Below are positions 18,686-26,758 of a stretch of 64,000 bases of DNA, piece after piece. A model generated the notes under the pieces. That model ran no database searches, was not told where the DNA came from, and was given only the letters and a program-made list of their open reading frames with translations. Each line of letters begins with the position of its first letter. Position 1 is the first letter of the stretch. Made by a program: the position numbers and the translations under genes. This DNA is from Burkholderiales bacterium (lineage in GTDB: Bacteria; Pseudomonadota; Gammaproteobacteria; Burkholderiales; Burkholderiaceae_C). The stretch spans positions 620,001 through 684,000 of the forward strand of contig JACRPO010000009.1 in assembly GCA_016223165.1 (NCBI GenBank), given 5' to 3'.

Positions 18686-20141
18686 GGTCCCTCGCGGGAA
18701 CCGCATGGGCCAATGGCGGAGCGGGCGTCCCGGCCGCTCGCAGCGCCGCCACCGCCGACGCCCCTGCGATGCGCCCGAACGCGGTGCCGATGGTCATGCC
18801 GACGCCCGCGGTGTAACCCTGCCCGAGCACGTTGCCGGCCATCATCTCGCCGGCGACGAAGAGGTTGTCGCTGGCCACGCCGCCGAAGTGCGCCGCGGCG
18901 CGCGCATCCACCTTGAGGCCCAGGTAGGTGAAGGTGACGCCGGGCTTGAGCGTGTAGCCGAAGAAGGGTGGCGTGTCGATCGGCAGCGCCCAATGTGTCT
19001 TCGGCGGGCTCAGGCCCTCGGTGCGGCAGTCGTCGAGCACGGCATGGTCGAAGGTGCCCGCGCGGCAGGCGGCGTTGTAGGCGCGCACGGTTTCCAGCAG
19101 AGCCGCCTCGGGCACGCCGAGCTGGCGCGCGAGATCGTCCAGCGTCTCGGCCCGCTCGCCACGGAAGACCGGCGGCATGAAGCGCCCCACCGCCTTGGCG
19201 TCGGTGACCGAGTGCGCCACCTGGCCCGGCTGCAGCGCCACCAGCCGGCCCCAGATGGCGTAGCGCTTGGGCCAGAAGTCCTCGCCCTCGTCGTAGAAGC
19301 GCCGGCCCTCGCGGTTGATCATGATGCCGAGCGAGACGCAGTCCACGCGCGTGCAGATGCCGCCGTCGTAAAGCGGCGCGCGCGCGTCGATGGCCACCAT
19401 GTGCGCCTGCGTCGGATCGCCGATGGCATCGGCCCCCTGCGCGATCAGGTCCTTCAGCAGCACGCCCTGGTTGAAGCGCGTGCCGCGGATCGCGAAGTTG
19501 TCGGCCGGCCATTCGCCGCGCTCGTTGGTCCCCCAGGCCTCGCGCAGCCAGCCGAGGTTGCTCTCGAAGCCGCCGCTGGCGAGCACGCAGGTGCGGGCCT
19601 CGATGCGCTCGCCGCTCTCGAGCACCGCGGCCACGAAGCGGGGGCCGCTGCGCTCGACACCTTGCTCGACATTCAGCTCGACATGCTGCACCGCGGCCTC
19701 ATAGCGCACGGCCACGCCGAGCGCCAGCGCGCTGCGGTAGTAGGCATTGACGAGCGCCTTGCCGCCGCCCATGAAGAAGGCGTTCGTGCGCGACAGGTGC
19801 AGCGTGCCCGAGAGTGACGGCTGGAAGCGCACGCCATGCTTCACCATCCACGGCCGCACGCTCGCCGAGTGGCGGATCGCGAGCCGCGCCAGCGCCTCGT
19901 CGGTCTTGCCCCCCGTCACCTTCTTCAGGTCCTGCCAGAACTCCTCTTCGGGGTAGGTCTCGGTGAGCACGTCTTCGGGTGCGTCGTGCATGCAGCGCAG
20001 GTTGCGCGTGTGCATCGAATTGCCGCCGCGCCACTCGCGCGGGGCGGCTTCGAGCAGCAGCACCGAGGCCCCGGCCCCGCGCGCGGTGAGCGCGGCGCAC
20101 AGGGCCGCGTTGCCGCCGCCGATCACCAGGACATCGATCAT
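18672..20141 (-). CDS. tcuA: FAD-dependent tricarballylate dehydrogenase TcuA
   Basis: A 489-residue flavoprotein of the fumarate reductase/succinate dehydrogenase fold. It starts with the FAD dinucleotide motif VLVIGGGNAALCAALTARGAGASV, followed by the GGNSMHTRN segment of TcuA. A second FAD-contact region near the C-terminus contains NLFVAGEMMAGNVLGQGYTAG. The reaction known for the family is oxidation of tricarballylate to cis-aconitate, coupled through TcuB. The frame stays open upstream to 20348, but MIDVLVIGGG at 20141 is the natural start. A LysR gene is divergently transcribed across a 302-base gap that contains regulator-like inverted repeats. Confidence 0.92.
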   Translation of the reverse strand: MIDVLVIGGGNAALCAALTARGAGASVLLLEAAPREWRGGNSMHTRNLRCMHDAPEDVLTETYPEEEFWQDLKKVTGGKTDEALARLAIRHSASVRPWMVKHGVRFQPSLSGTLHLSRTNAFFMGGGKALVNAYYRSALALGVAVRYEAAVQHVELNVEQGVERSGPRFVAAVLESGERIEARTCVLASGGFESNLGWLREAWGTNERGEWPADNFAIRGTRFNQGVLLKDLIAQGADAIGDPTQAHMVAIDARAPLYDGGICTRVDCVSLGIMINREGRRFYDEGEDFWPKRYAIWGRLVALQPGQVAHSVTDAKAVGRFMPPVFRGERAETLDDLARQLGVPEAALLETVRAYNAACRAGTFDHAVLDDCRTEGLSPPKTHWALPIDTPPFFGYTLKPGVTFTYLGLKVDARAAAHFGGVASDNLFVAGEMMAGNVLGQGYTAGVGMTIGTAFGRIAGASAVAALRAAGTPAPPLAHAVPARDHEHA

Positions 20142-20443
20142 CGTCTCGCGCGTCTCGTCGTGTCTCGTCGAGTCTGTCGTCGTGAAGCCGCGCGCAGCGC
20201 ACGCCCGCCGCCGCACGCAGTTCAGTGCGTCGACTCTAGGTGCAACCCCGGCACCCAGCCAGACTCGGCCCGGCAACAGGTCTTCACGACCCGTGAAGGC
20301 CCCCGCGCGAGAACCGTCGGCCCATGCGGCGAATCTGCGGCAAATCACTAGAGCCGATGGCCGAGCGCGGCGCTATAAGTTCATCCGATAGCCACCGGCT
20401 CTGTCACCTCACTTCGTGGTGACCCCGATTCAAGGACTCACCC
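20142..20443. promoter_or_regulatory. Divergent tcuA / tcuR-like promoter region
   Basis: A 302-base gap between two divergent genes. It contains a perfect inverted repeat, cttcacg (20282-20288) and cgtgaag (20292-20298) with a 3-base spacer. Nearer the LysR gene is a T-N11-A type site, ctat (20373-20376) and atag (20388-20391) with an 11-base spacer. LysR regulators commonly bind T-N11-A boxes between themselves and their targets, so the 20373 site is a reasonable operator. Both assignments are inference. Confidence 0.5.
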
Positions 20444-21433
20444 ATGGACATGCGGCAACTGCGCTACTTCGTGCAGATCGTCGAGAGCGGCAGCCTCGCC
20501 AAGGCGTCGCGCCAGCTCTTCATCGCGCAGCCGGCGCTCAGCCAGCAGATGGCGCGCCTCGAAGACGAGGTCGGCAAGGCGCTGCTCGTGCGCAGCTCGC
20601 GCGGCGTCTCGCCCACCGAGAACGGCGAGGCGCTGTACCACCACGCCAAGTTCATGCTGCGCCAGCTCGACCAGGCCGTCTCGGTGGCGCGCCAGGAGAC
20701 GGCCGCGCTCAGCGGACGCGTCACGCTCGGCCTCGCCCCCACCACCGTGTGCCAGGTCGGCATGCCCCTGCTGCGGCACCTGCGCTGCAAGTACCCGGAC
20801 GTGCGGCTGAACATCGTCGAGGGCCTGAGCGGCCATCTCGAGCACATGACACGCGTCGGCCAGCTCGATGTGGCCGTGCTGTTCGGCCAGAAGGCGGCGG
20901 CCGAACTCACGGTGGAGCCGCTGCTGGTAGAGCAGCTCTTCGTCATCGTGCCCGCCGACAGTCCCCTCGTGGCGGCCGAACGCCAATCGCTCACGCTCGC
21001 CGAGGTGGCGGCGCTGCCGCTCATCCTGCCGAGCCCCGGCCATGGGTTGCGCCGTCGCATCGCGCTCGAGTTCGAGCGTGCCAACCTGCCGATCGATGCG
21101 GTGGTCGAGATCGACTCGCTGCCGCTGCTGATGCACTGCGTGGGCGAAGGCCTGGGCGCGACGATCAAGCCGATGGCCGCCATCCACGCGCTCGGCAACA
21201 CGCCCGAGCAGTGGCGGGCGCTGCGCATCTCGGATGCGCAGATGACACGCACCAACTACCTCTACACGCTGCCGCCGCAGAAGCTCTCGCCCTGCGCGGC
21301 CGCCGTGCGCGACGAGCTGAAGATCGTCGTGCGCCAGCTGGCCGAGAGCGGCGAGTGGCAGGGCGTGAGCTTGTGCGAGCCGGCCGTCGCTACCGCGCCG
21401 AGCGCCGCGCCGGAGCTGGCCCTGGCCGACTGA
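20444..21433 (+). CDS. LysR-family regulator, TcuR/NAC-like
   Basis: A 329-residue transcription regulator. The HTH domain (1-60) reads MDMRQLRYFVQIVESGSLAK, then LFIAQPALSQQMARLEDEVG. The effector domain follows from about residue 90 (LSGRVTLGLAPTTV). The MDMRQLRYF opening and the CPDV-like ligand region are typical of the NAC/TcuR branch. Its divergent arrangement with tcuA is the same as in known tcu loci, where TcuR activates tcuABC in response to tricarballylate. By position it is the probable regulator of tcuAB. The last 25 or so residues are an Ala-rich tail beyond the domain. Confidence 0.85.
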   Translation: MDMRQLRYFVQIVESGSLAKASRQLFIAQPALSQQMARLEDEVGKALLVRSSRGVSPTENGEALYHHAKFMLRQLDQAVSVARQETAALSGRVTLGLAPTTVCQVGMPLLRHLRCKYPDVRLNIVEGLSGHLEHMTRVGQLDVAVLFGQKAAAELTVEPLLVEQLFVIVPADSPLVAAERQSLTLAEVAALPLILPSPGHGLRRRIALEFERANLPIDAVVEIDSLPLLMHCVGEGLGATIKPMAAIHALGNTPEQWRALRISDAQMTRTNYLYTLPPQKLSPCAAAVRDELKIVVRQLAESGEWQGVSLCEPAVATAPSAAPELALAD

Positions 21434-21458
21434 TGCGCCTGTGCGCGAAGACGAAGGT

Positions 21459-21491
21459 CTCCCTCGCCCCGCTTTTTGCGGGGAGAGGGAG
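21459..21491. terminator. Bidirectional hairpin between convergent genes
   Basis: A 14-base stem (21459-21472 with 21478-21491, one mismatch) and a ttttt loop lie between the stop of the rightward LysR gene and the stop of the leftward flavoprotein gene. It has the ctccctcgccccgc and gcggggagagggag arms of the common Burkholderiales REP-like repeat. It is well placed to end transcription from both sides, but lacks a T-run after the stem. Confidence 0.6.
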
Positions 21492-21502
21492 CAAGACAGC
21501 GC

Positions 21503-23200
21503 TCAACTGCTGGCCGCGCCGCGCCCGGCGATGACCCCGAACACCAGCGCCGGCCCGAGCGTGATGCCCGGCCCGGGGTAGGCGCCGTCCATCACGGACT
21601 GCATGTCGTTGCCGCAGGCGTAGAGGCCGGGAATCGGCACGCCGGCGGCGTCGAGCACGCGGGCCGACGCGTCGGTGACGAGTCCGGCGGCCATGCCCAG
21701 GTCGGCCGGGCGCACGGCCACGGCGTAGAACGGCGCCACCTCGATCGGCGCGACGCAAGGGTTGGGCCGCTGGTCGGCATCGCCCAGGTGGCGCTGGTAG
21801 ATGTCGCGGCCGCGGCCGAATTGCGAATCGACGCCGTGGCGCGCGTCGACGTTGAAGGTGGCCACCGTCGTGTCCAGCGCCGCCGCAGGCACGCCGAGCA
21901 CCTGCGCGAGACCGGCCAGGGTCTCGGCGCGCCACAGGTAGCCACTCGCCACCCACGGCGCCACCGTGCGCGCGAGCGCGAAAGGCCGGATGCAGCCGAG
22001 CCCGTACTTCCACAGGAAGTGCCGGTCGCACACGAGGAATGCGGGGATCGCATCGGCGCCGGCGCGCAACTGCGCCTTGACGAACTCGTGGTACGACAGT
22101 GCCTCGTTGACGAAACGCCGTCCCCGGCGATCGACCGCGATCAGCCCCGGCTTGCCGCGGTCGGTGACGGTGTGCGGGAAGACCGCCTCGCTGCCGTCGC
22201 GCCGCCGGAAGGTCGAGCCCGGCACCCAGAAGCCCTGGCGCGCGACGCCGCGGCTCGTGCGCGCGCCCACCTCGAGCGCGAGGCTGGCGCCGCCGCGCTC
22301 GGCCTGCGGGTTCACCGCGGCGGACAACGCGCCCGCTGCCGCCGGCACGTAGTGCGCGCGCAGCGCCGCATCGTGCGAAAGGCCGCCGCTCGCGAGGATC
22401 ACGCCGCGGGCCGCGCGCACCGTCTCGCGCCGGCCGGCCGACTCGATCTCGGCGCCGACCACGCGGCCGCCCTCGGCCAGCAGCCGCAGCACCTGAGTCG
22501 CCGTGCGCACCTGCACGCCGAGATCGAGCACCGACTTGAAGAGCCAGCCGGCCAGCGCGTTGCCCAGGTGCAGCGTCGTGCCGCGCGACGCATGCAGGCG
22601 CTCGAACGCATGCCGCACGAGCAGCCGGCCCACGTGCCAAGCCGAGGCCGGCGAGCGCAAAGGCGAGCGCGCCACGCGCCGCAGGTGCGGGATGTCGCTG
22701 CGGTGGACCATCATGCCGCCGAAGAGCAGGAACTCCGGCAGCGGTGGGCGCAGCAGCGCGAACGCACCGCCGAGCGTGCGCGCGTCGAAGGGCATCGGCT
22801 CCAGCACGCGGCCGCCGGCCGTGGCACCCGGCGCGTCAGGGTAGTAGTCGGGGTAGGCCATCACCGGCCGCAGGCGCAGCGCGGTCTTCGCCTCGAGAAA
22901 GCGGATGGCCGCATCGCCCTGCGTGAGAAACGCTTCCAGCGGCGCGCGGTCGTCGCTCGGCGGCACCGTGTGCGCGAGATAGCTGCGGGCCGCCTCCAGG
23001 CTGTCCGGCCCGCCGGCCTCGGCCATCTTGTGGTTCAGCGGCACCCAGACCATGCCGCCCGAGATGGCGGTGGTGCCACCGACTAGCGGCGAACTCTCCA
23101 GCAGCAACACGCGCCGGCCTTCGGCCGCAGCCGCCGCGGCAGCGGTGAGGCCGGCGGCGCCGGCACCGATGACGATGAGGTCGAAGCCGGGATCGGTCAT
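21503..23200 (-). CDS. FAD-dependent dehydrogenase, KstD/fumarate-reductase flavoprotein family
   Basis: A 565-residue soluble flavoprotein. The N-terminal FAD motif is FDLIVIGAGAAGLTAAAAAAAEG, followed by LLLESSPLVGGTTAISGG, both shared with 3-ketosteroid-delta1-dehydrogenases and fumarate-reductase-like proteins. Near the C-terminus PIPGLYACGNDMQSVMDGAYPG is the second FAD-contact region. The length fits 3-ketosteroid dehydrogenases, but nothing nearby suggests steroid breakdown, so the substrate is open. The ATG has only a weak ribosome-binding site. The gene is convergent with the TcuR-like gene. A long palindrome lies 48 bases upstream of its start. Confidence 0.85.
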   Translation of the reverse strand: MTDPGFDLIVIGAGAAGLTAAAAAAAEGRRVLLLESSPLVGGTTAISGGMVWVPLNHKMAEAGGPDSLEAARSYLAHTVPPSDDRAPLEAFLTQGDAAIRFLEAKTALRLRPVMAYPDYYPDAPGATAGGRVLEPMPFDARTLGGAFALLRPPLPEFLLFGGMMVHRSDIPHLRRVARSPLRSPASAWHVGRLLVRHAFERLHASRGTTLHLGNALAGWLFKSVLDLGVQVRTATQVLRLLAEGGRVVGAEIESAGRRETVRAARGVILASGGLSHDAALRAHYVPAAAGALSAAVNPQAERGGASLALEVGARTSRGVARQGFWVPGSTFRRRDGSEAVFPHTVTDRGKPGLIAVDRRGRRFVNEALSYHEFVKAQLRAGADAIPAFLVCDRHFLWKYGLGCIRPFALARTVAPWVASGYLWRAETLAGLAQVLGVPAAALDTTVATFNVDARHGVDSQFGRGRDIYQRHLGDADQRPNPCVAPIEVAPFYAVAVRPADLGMAAGLVTDASARVLDAAGVPIPGLYACGNDMQSVMDGAYPGPGITLGPALVFGVIAGRGAASS

Positions 23201-23248
23201 CAGTGGTGTCGTGGCCGCCGAGGGCTCCTCCCGAGCCCGGCCCGCGTC

Positions 23249-23409
23249 AGAGGCTGAGAGTTTTTCGAGCGTGCCCGAGCAGCGCGCCAGAGAGTGTCCG
23301 ATCTAGGCGCAAATGCGAGCCATGGCGCGGGCTATGGCGAGCATTTGCAGCGACGAGCGGGGGCCTTCTGGCGCAATGAGCGGGCATGATCGAGAGACTC
23401 TCAGCCTCT
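23249..23409. repeat. Long imperfect palindrome (hairpin element, copy 2)
   Basis: A 161-bp near-symmetric inverted repeat centred at about 23329. The outer arms are agaggctgagag (23249-23260) and ctctcagcctct (23398-23409); gtgcccg and cgggcat also pair. Inner segments such as gcgccag and ctggcgc and the core gcgagccat are shared with the element at 1669-1825, although the outer arms differ. The right end abuts the stop codon of the leftward GlcG-like gene with no spacer. Same class as copy 1: a candidate REP or MITE-like element, or a large 3' RNA hairpin. Confidence 0.8.
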
Positions 23410-23916
23410 TCAGTTGGCAGCCGCGACACCCGCCTTCGCGACCTGCCCGTCCTGCGCCGAGCTGCCGCCCGAGGTGCCGATGGCGCCGACGACCTTGCCG
23501 CCGATGACGAGCGGGATGCCGCCCTCGACCGGCACGGCGCCTTCGAGCCCGAGGATGCGCAGGCCGTCGCCGCCCCCGGCGACGATGTCCTGGAAGACCT
23601 TGGTCGGCCGCTTGAAGAGGGCCGCCGAACGCGCCTTGCCCTGCGCCACCTTCACGCTGCCGGTCTGCACGCCGTCCATCTTCTCGAGGTAGACGAGGTC
23701 GCCGGCGCCGTCGGTGATGGCCACCACCATCAGGAAGTTGTTCTTGCGCGCCTCCTCGACCGCCGCGGCGGCGACCTTCTTGGCCGTCGCGAGATCGATC
23801 GGCGCGCCGTAGGGCTGGGCCCAGGCCGGCGGGGCCATCGGGGCGAGAGCGGCGAGCGCCAACGCGGCGGCGAACATGAGGATCTTCGGAGTCTTCGGAA
23901 TCTTCGAAAGGGACAT
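23410..23916 (-). CDS. Secreted GlcG/HbpS-like haem-binding-family protein
   Basis: A 168-residue protein of the GlcG/HbpS (DUF336) family with a signal peptide ending near PPAWAQP. The core has the family pattern ATAKKVAAAAVEEARKN, ITDGAGDLVYLEKMDG, KARSAALFKRPT and then PVEGGIPLVIGGKVVGAIG. HbpS binds and degrades haem in Streptomyces. Proteobacterial copies usually accompany catabolic operons and their job there is unclear. The start is supported by AGGAGA upstream. It is the last gene of the leftward cupin-ALDH-ThDP enzyme-SDR series, and its stop codon is the edge of a long palindrome. Confidence 0.9.
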   Translation of the reverse strand: MSLSKIPKTPKILMFAAALALAALAPMAPPAWAQPYGAPIDLATAKKVAAAAVEEARKNNFLMVVAITDGAGDLVYLEKMDGVQTGSVKVAQGKARSAALFKRPTKVFQDIVAGGGDGLRILGLEGAVPVEGGIPLVIGGKVVGAIGTSGGSSAQDGQVAKAGVAAAN

Positions 23917-23957
23917 GGCTGTCTCCTGAGTTGTTCGGTTGTTGAAGGAAGCGGGCG

Positions 23958-24680
23958 CTACACCATCCCGCCGTTGGGTTGCACGATCTGGCCGGTGATC
24001 CACGAGGCCTTGTCCGAGACGACGAAGCTCACCACCTCGGCCACCTCCGCCGGCCGGCCGACGCGGTTCAAAGGGCTGAGCGCGGCCGAGCGGGCCACCA
24101 TCTCTTCGGTCTTGCCGGCGCGAAAGAGCTCGGTGTCGACCGGGCCCGGCGCGACGGCGTTCACGCGCACCTTGCGCGGCGCGAGCTCCTTGGCGAGCGC
24201 GCGCACGAAGATCTCCACGGCCGCCTTCGTCGACGTGTAGGCGCCCACGCCGCCGGGCGCGGTGCGCACCATCGAGGTCGTGAGCGCGACGATGCTGCCG
24301 CCATCGGCCACCTGCCGCGCGGCCTCGCGCAGCACGTTGAACGCGCCGACGATGTTCACTTCCACCAGATCGCGGAAGGCCTCGTCGGGGTACTGCGCCA
24401 GCGGCCCCGGCGGCCGGTTGATGCCGGCGTTGGCCACCACCGCGTGCACCTTGCGGCCGAAGTCGCGCTCGGCGTCGGCGAAGGCACGCGCCACGGCGGC
24501 GGCGTCGCGCACGTCGACGGCGTAACACGCAGCGCGGCCGGCGCCGCGCGCGGCGAGCGGCTGCCCCTCCTTCGTCGCCGTGAAGGCGACGTCGAAGCCG
24601 TCGCGCAGCAGCGCGTCGACGCAGGCGGCGCCGATGCCACGCGTGCCGCCAAAGACCAGGGCCAGGTTTCTATCGGTCAT
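23958..24680 (-). CDS. Short-chain dehydrogenase/reductase (SDR)
   Basis: A 240-residue NAD(P)-dependent oxidoreductase of the classical SDR family, cytosolic. The cofactor motif is ALVFGGTRGIGAAC, a variant with Gly in place of the first Thr. VVANAGINRP follows, and the catalytic motif is YTSTK, with the Ser in LTTSMV. The closing segment WITGQIVQPNGGMV is typical of FabG-like enzymes. The start has a good AAGGAAA site. It is 41 bases upstream of the GlcG-like gene and follows the ThDP-enzyme gene on the same strand. It probably reduces or oxidises an intermediate of the pathway coded here, but the substrate is unknown. Confidence 0.9.
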   Translation of the reverse strand: MTDRNLALVFGGTRGIGAACVDALLRDGFDVAFTATKEGQPLAARGAGRAACYAVDVRDAAAVARAFADAERDFGRKVHAVVANAGINRPPGPLAQYPDEAFRDLVEVNIVGAFNVLREAARQVADGGSIVALTTSMVRTAPGGVGAYTSTKAAVEIFVRALAKELAPRKVRVNAVAPGPVDTELFRAGKTEEMVARSAALSPLNRVGRPAEVAEVVSFVVSDKASWITGQIVQPNGGMV

Positions 24681-24720
24681 CAGGTTTCCTTGGGAGTCAC
24701 GGCACTCGGCTCATGCCACA

Positions 24721-24762
24721 CGGTTCACGCTGCTCGGTTCACGCTGCTCGGTTCACGCCACT
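24721..24762. repeat. 14-bp tandem repeat between ThDP-enzyme and SDR genes
   Basis: Two perfect units of cggttcacgctgct and a third with three changes, followed by a more degraded fourth. They fill much of the 98-base gap after the ThDP-enzyme stop. Shorter gttcac or catgcc matches lie on both sides. Confidence 0.85.
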
Positions 24763-24778
24763 CGCTTGACGCCGCCGC

Positions 24779-26572
24779 TCATGCCACGAACGGCTTGCCG
24801 AACACCGGTTCCTTGAACGGCACCGGCGGCAGCTGCCAGGTGCCGGTAGAGGGCGGGCGCACCTCGGCGTCGACATGCACGTCGATGACGCAGGGGCGGC
24901 GCTTCTTCAGCGCCAGCTCGACCGCGCCAGCCAGCTCCTGCGGCCGTGTCACCGTGATGCCCTCGGCGCCGCAGGCGCGCGCCCAGGCGGCGAAGTCGGG
25001 GTTGTAGCGCTCGCCGCTGCCGCCCTTGTAGAAGGCGGTGCCGATCTCGCGGCCGTCGAAGAGGCCGTACTGGATGTCGCGGATCGCCGCCCAGGCGAAG
25101 TTGTTCCAGACGATCCACACCACCGGCAGCTCGTACTCCACCGCCGTGCACAGCACGTAGGGCGCCATCGTGAAGCCGCCGTCTCCCACCACGGCCACCA
25201 CCGGCCGGTCGGGCGCCGCGAGCTGCGCGCCGAGCGCACCGCACACGCCGAAGCCCATGCTCGAGTAGCCCCAGCTGTTGAGCATGCTCTGCGGCCGACG
25301 CGCCTGCCAGAACTGCATGAACCAGTTGTGGTGCACGCCCGAGTCGAGCGCGAGGATCACGTCGTCGGGCAACATCTTCTGCAACGTGCCGACCACGAAC
25401 TCGGGGCGCAGCGGGCTCGTGCTGTCGCCGAAATGCGGCCGCACGAAGGCCTCCCACTCGGCCTGCCAGCCGCGCACCTGCTGCAGCCATTCGGCATAGC
25501 GCGCGGCATGAATGTCCTTTTGCTCGCGTGCGGCCAGCGCGGTGAGCAGCTGGCGTGCGAAGACCTTCACGTCGGCGATGAGGCCGAGTGTCGGCGGGTA
25601 GTTGCGGCCGAGTTCCTGCGGGTCGATGTCGACGTGTACGAGCTTCGTGCTCGGGAAATTCCACGAGTAGCCCGGCTGCCAGCTCGAGGCGCTGCGGTCG
25701 TCGAAGCGCGTGCCGAGCGTGATGACAAGGTCGGCATGGCGCCCGGCCTGGTTGGCCGGGTAGGCGCCGTTGCGGCCGATGAAGCCGAGCGCGAGTTCAT
25801 GGTCGCCGCGGATGCAGCCCATGCCGTTGGGCGAGGTGATCACCGGCACCTGCAGGCGCTCGGCCAGCTCGGTGATCTCCAGCCCCGCCTCCGACAGCGT
25901 GGCGCCGTGGCCGATGAAGAACACGGGCTTCCTCGCCGCGGCGAGCAGGTCGAGCGTGGCGGCGATGTCCTCGTCGCTCGCGCCCGGCCGGTGCATGCGC
26001 GCCGCCGTGTGCGCATGCGAGCGCGCCGGCAGCTCGACGTCGGCTTCTTCCTGGTAGACGTTGTACGGAATGTCCAGGTTCACCGGCCCCGGGCGGCCCG
26101 TGACCATGGTGTCCAGGCCCTGGCGCAGCGCCAGCGGCAGCATGTCCACGCGCGTGGGCTGGAAGGCGCGCTTGACCACCGGGCGCAGCACCTGCGCGAA
26201 GTCGGCCTGGTTGTGCTTGTAGAGCTCCTGGAACGGCGCGCGGTTGTGCTGGCTCGTCGGCACGTTGGAGGTGATGGCCATGAAGGCCGAGCTGTCCGAC
26301 AGCGCCGTGGCCAGGCTCATCACCAGGTTGGCCGAGCCCGGCCCGGTGCTCGTGAGCGTGGCCACCGGCCGGTGCTTGACGCGGAAGTAGGCGTCGGCCA
26401 TGTGCCCGGCGCATTGCTCGTGGCGCGGCGAGATGAGCTTGAGCTTGTCGCGCACCTGGTACAGCGCGTCGAGAATGCCGACGTTGCCGTGGCCGCAGAT
26501 GCCGAAGACGTAGGGCACGCCTTCCTGCACCAGCGTCTGGGCGATGAGTTCGCCACCTTTCATCATCGGCAT
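24779..26572 (-). CDS. Thiamine-diphosphate enzyme, acetolactate synthase large-subunit-like
   Basis: A 597-residue ThDP-dependent enzyme with the usual three domains. The catalytic Glu lies in SPRHEQCAGHMADAY (near residue 52). The middle FAD/DHS-like domain contains LVITLGTRFDDR. The ThDP site is VVGDGGFTMAP followed by the VWNN metal ligand. It could be a carboligase or a decarboxylase of a 2-oxo acid. No regulatory small subunit (ilvH type) is nearby, and the neighbours are an aldehyde dehydrogenase, an SDR and a cupin, which points to catabolism rather than valine synthesis. GGAG precedes the ATG. Confidence 0.88.
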   Translation of the reverse strand: MPMMKGGELIAQTLVQEGVPYVFGICGHGNVGILDALYQVRDKLKLISPRHEQCAGHMADAYFRVKHRPVATLTSTGPGSANLVMSLATALSDSSAFMAITSNVPTSQHNRAPFQELYKHNQADFAQVLRPVVKRAFQPTRVDMLPLALRQGLDTMVTGRPGPVNLDIPYNVYQEEADVELPARSHAHTAARMHRPGASDEDIAATLDLLAAARKPVFFIGHGATLSEAGLEITELAERLQVPVITSPNGMGCIRGDHELALGFIGRNGAYPANQAGRHADLVITLGTRFDDRSASSWQPGYSWNFPSTKLVHVDIDPQELGRNYPPTLGLIADVKVFARQLLTALAAREQKDIHAARYAEWLQQVRGWQAEWEAFVRPHFGDSTSPLRPEFVVGTLQKMLPDDVILALDSGVHHNWFMQFWQARRPQSMLNSWGYSSMGFGVCGALGAQLAAPDRPVVAVVGDGGFTMAPYVLCTAVEYELPVVWIVWNNFAWAAIRDIQYGLFDGREIGTAFYKGGSGERYNPDFAAWARACGAEGITVTRPQELAGAVELALKKRRPCVIDVHVDAEVRPPSTGTWQLPPVPFKEPVFGKPFVA

Positions 26573-26593
26573 GGCGGGTCTCCAGTTCTTTCA

Positions 26594-26738
26594 CCCTCTC
26601 CCCGCTTGCGGGGAGAGGGCAGGGGTGAGGGGTGGCGCGAATGACACGGCGGCAGCGGCGAGCCGGCCCTCACCCCTGCCCTCTCCCGCAACCGCAGGCC
26701 AAGCCCGCGGCTCGACGTGCGGGAGAGGGAGCAATAGA
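26594..26738. repeat. REP-like composite inverted repeats
   Basis: A hairpin with 12-base arms and a 2-base loop occupies 26594-26619 (ccctctccccgc / gcggggagaggg). A second, divergent hairpin spans about 26678-26730. The segment gagagggcaggggtgaggg (26613-26631) is repeated inverted at 26667-26685, so the whole block is two REP-like units head to head. The arms match those of the hairpin at 21459-21491. It sits between the aldehyde dehydrogenase and ThDP-enzyme genes and could attenuate transcription between them. Confidence 0.75.
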
Positions 26739-26758
26739 AGCTGCGAACTCGGTTCACG

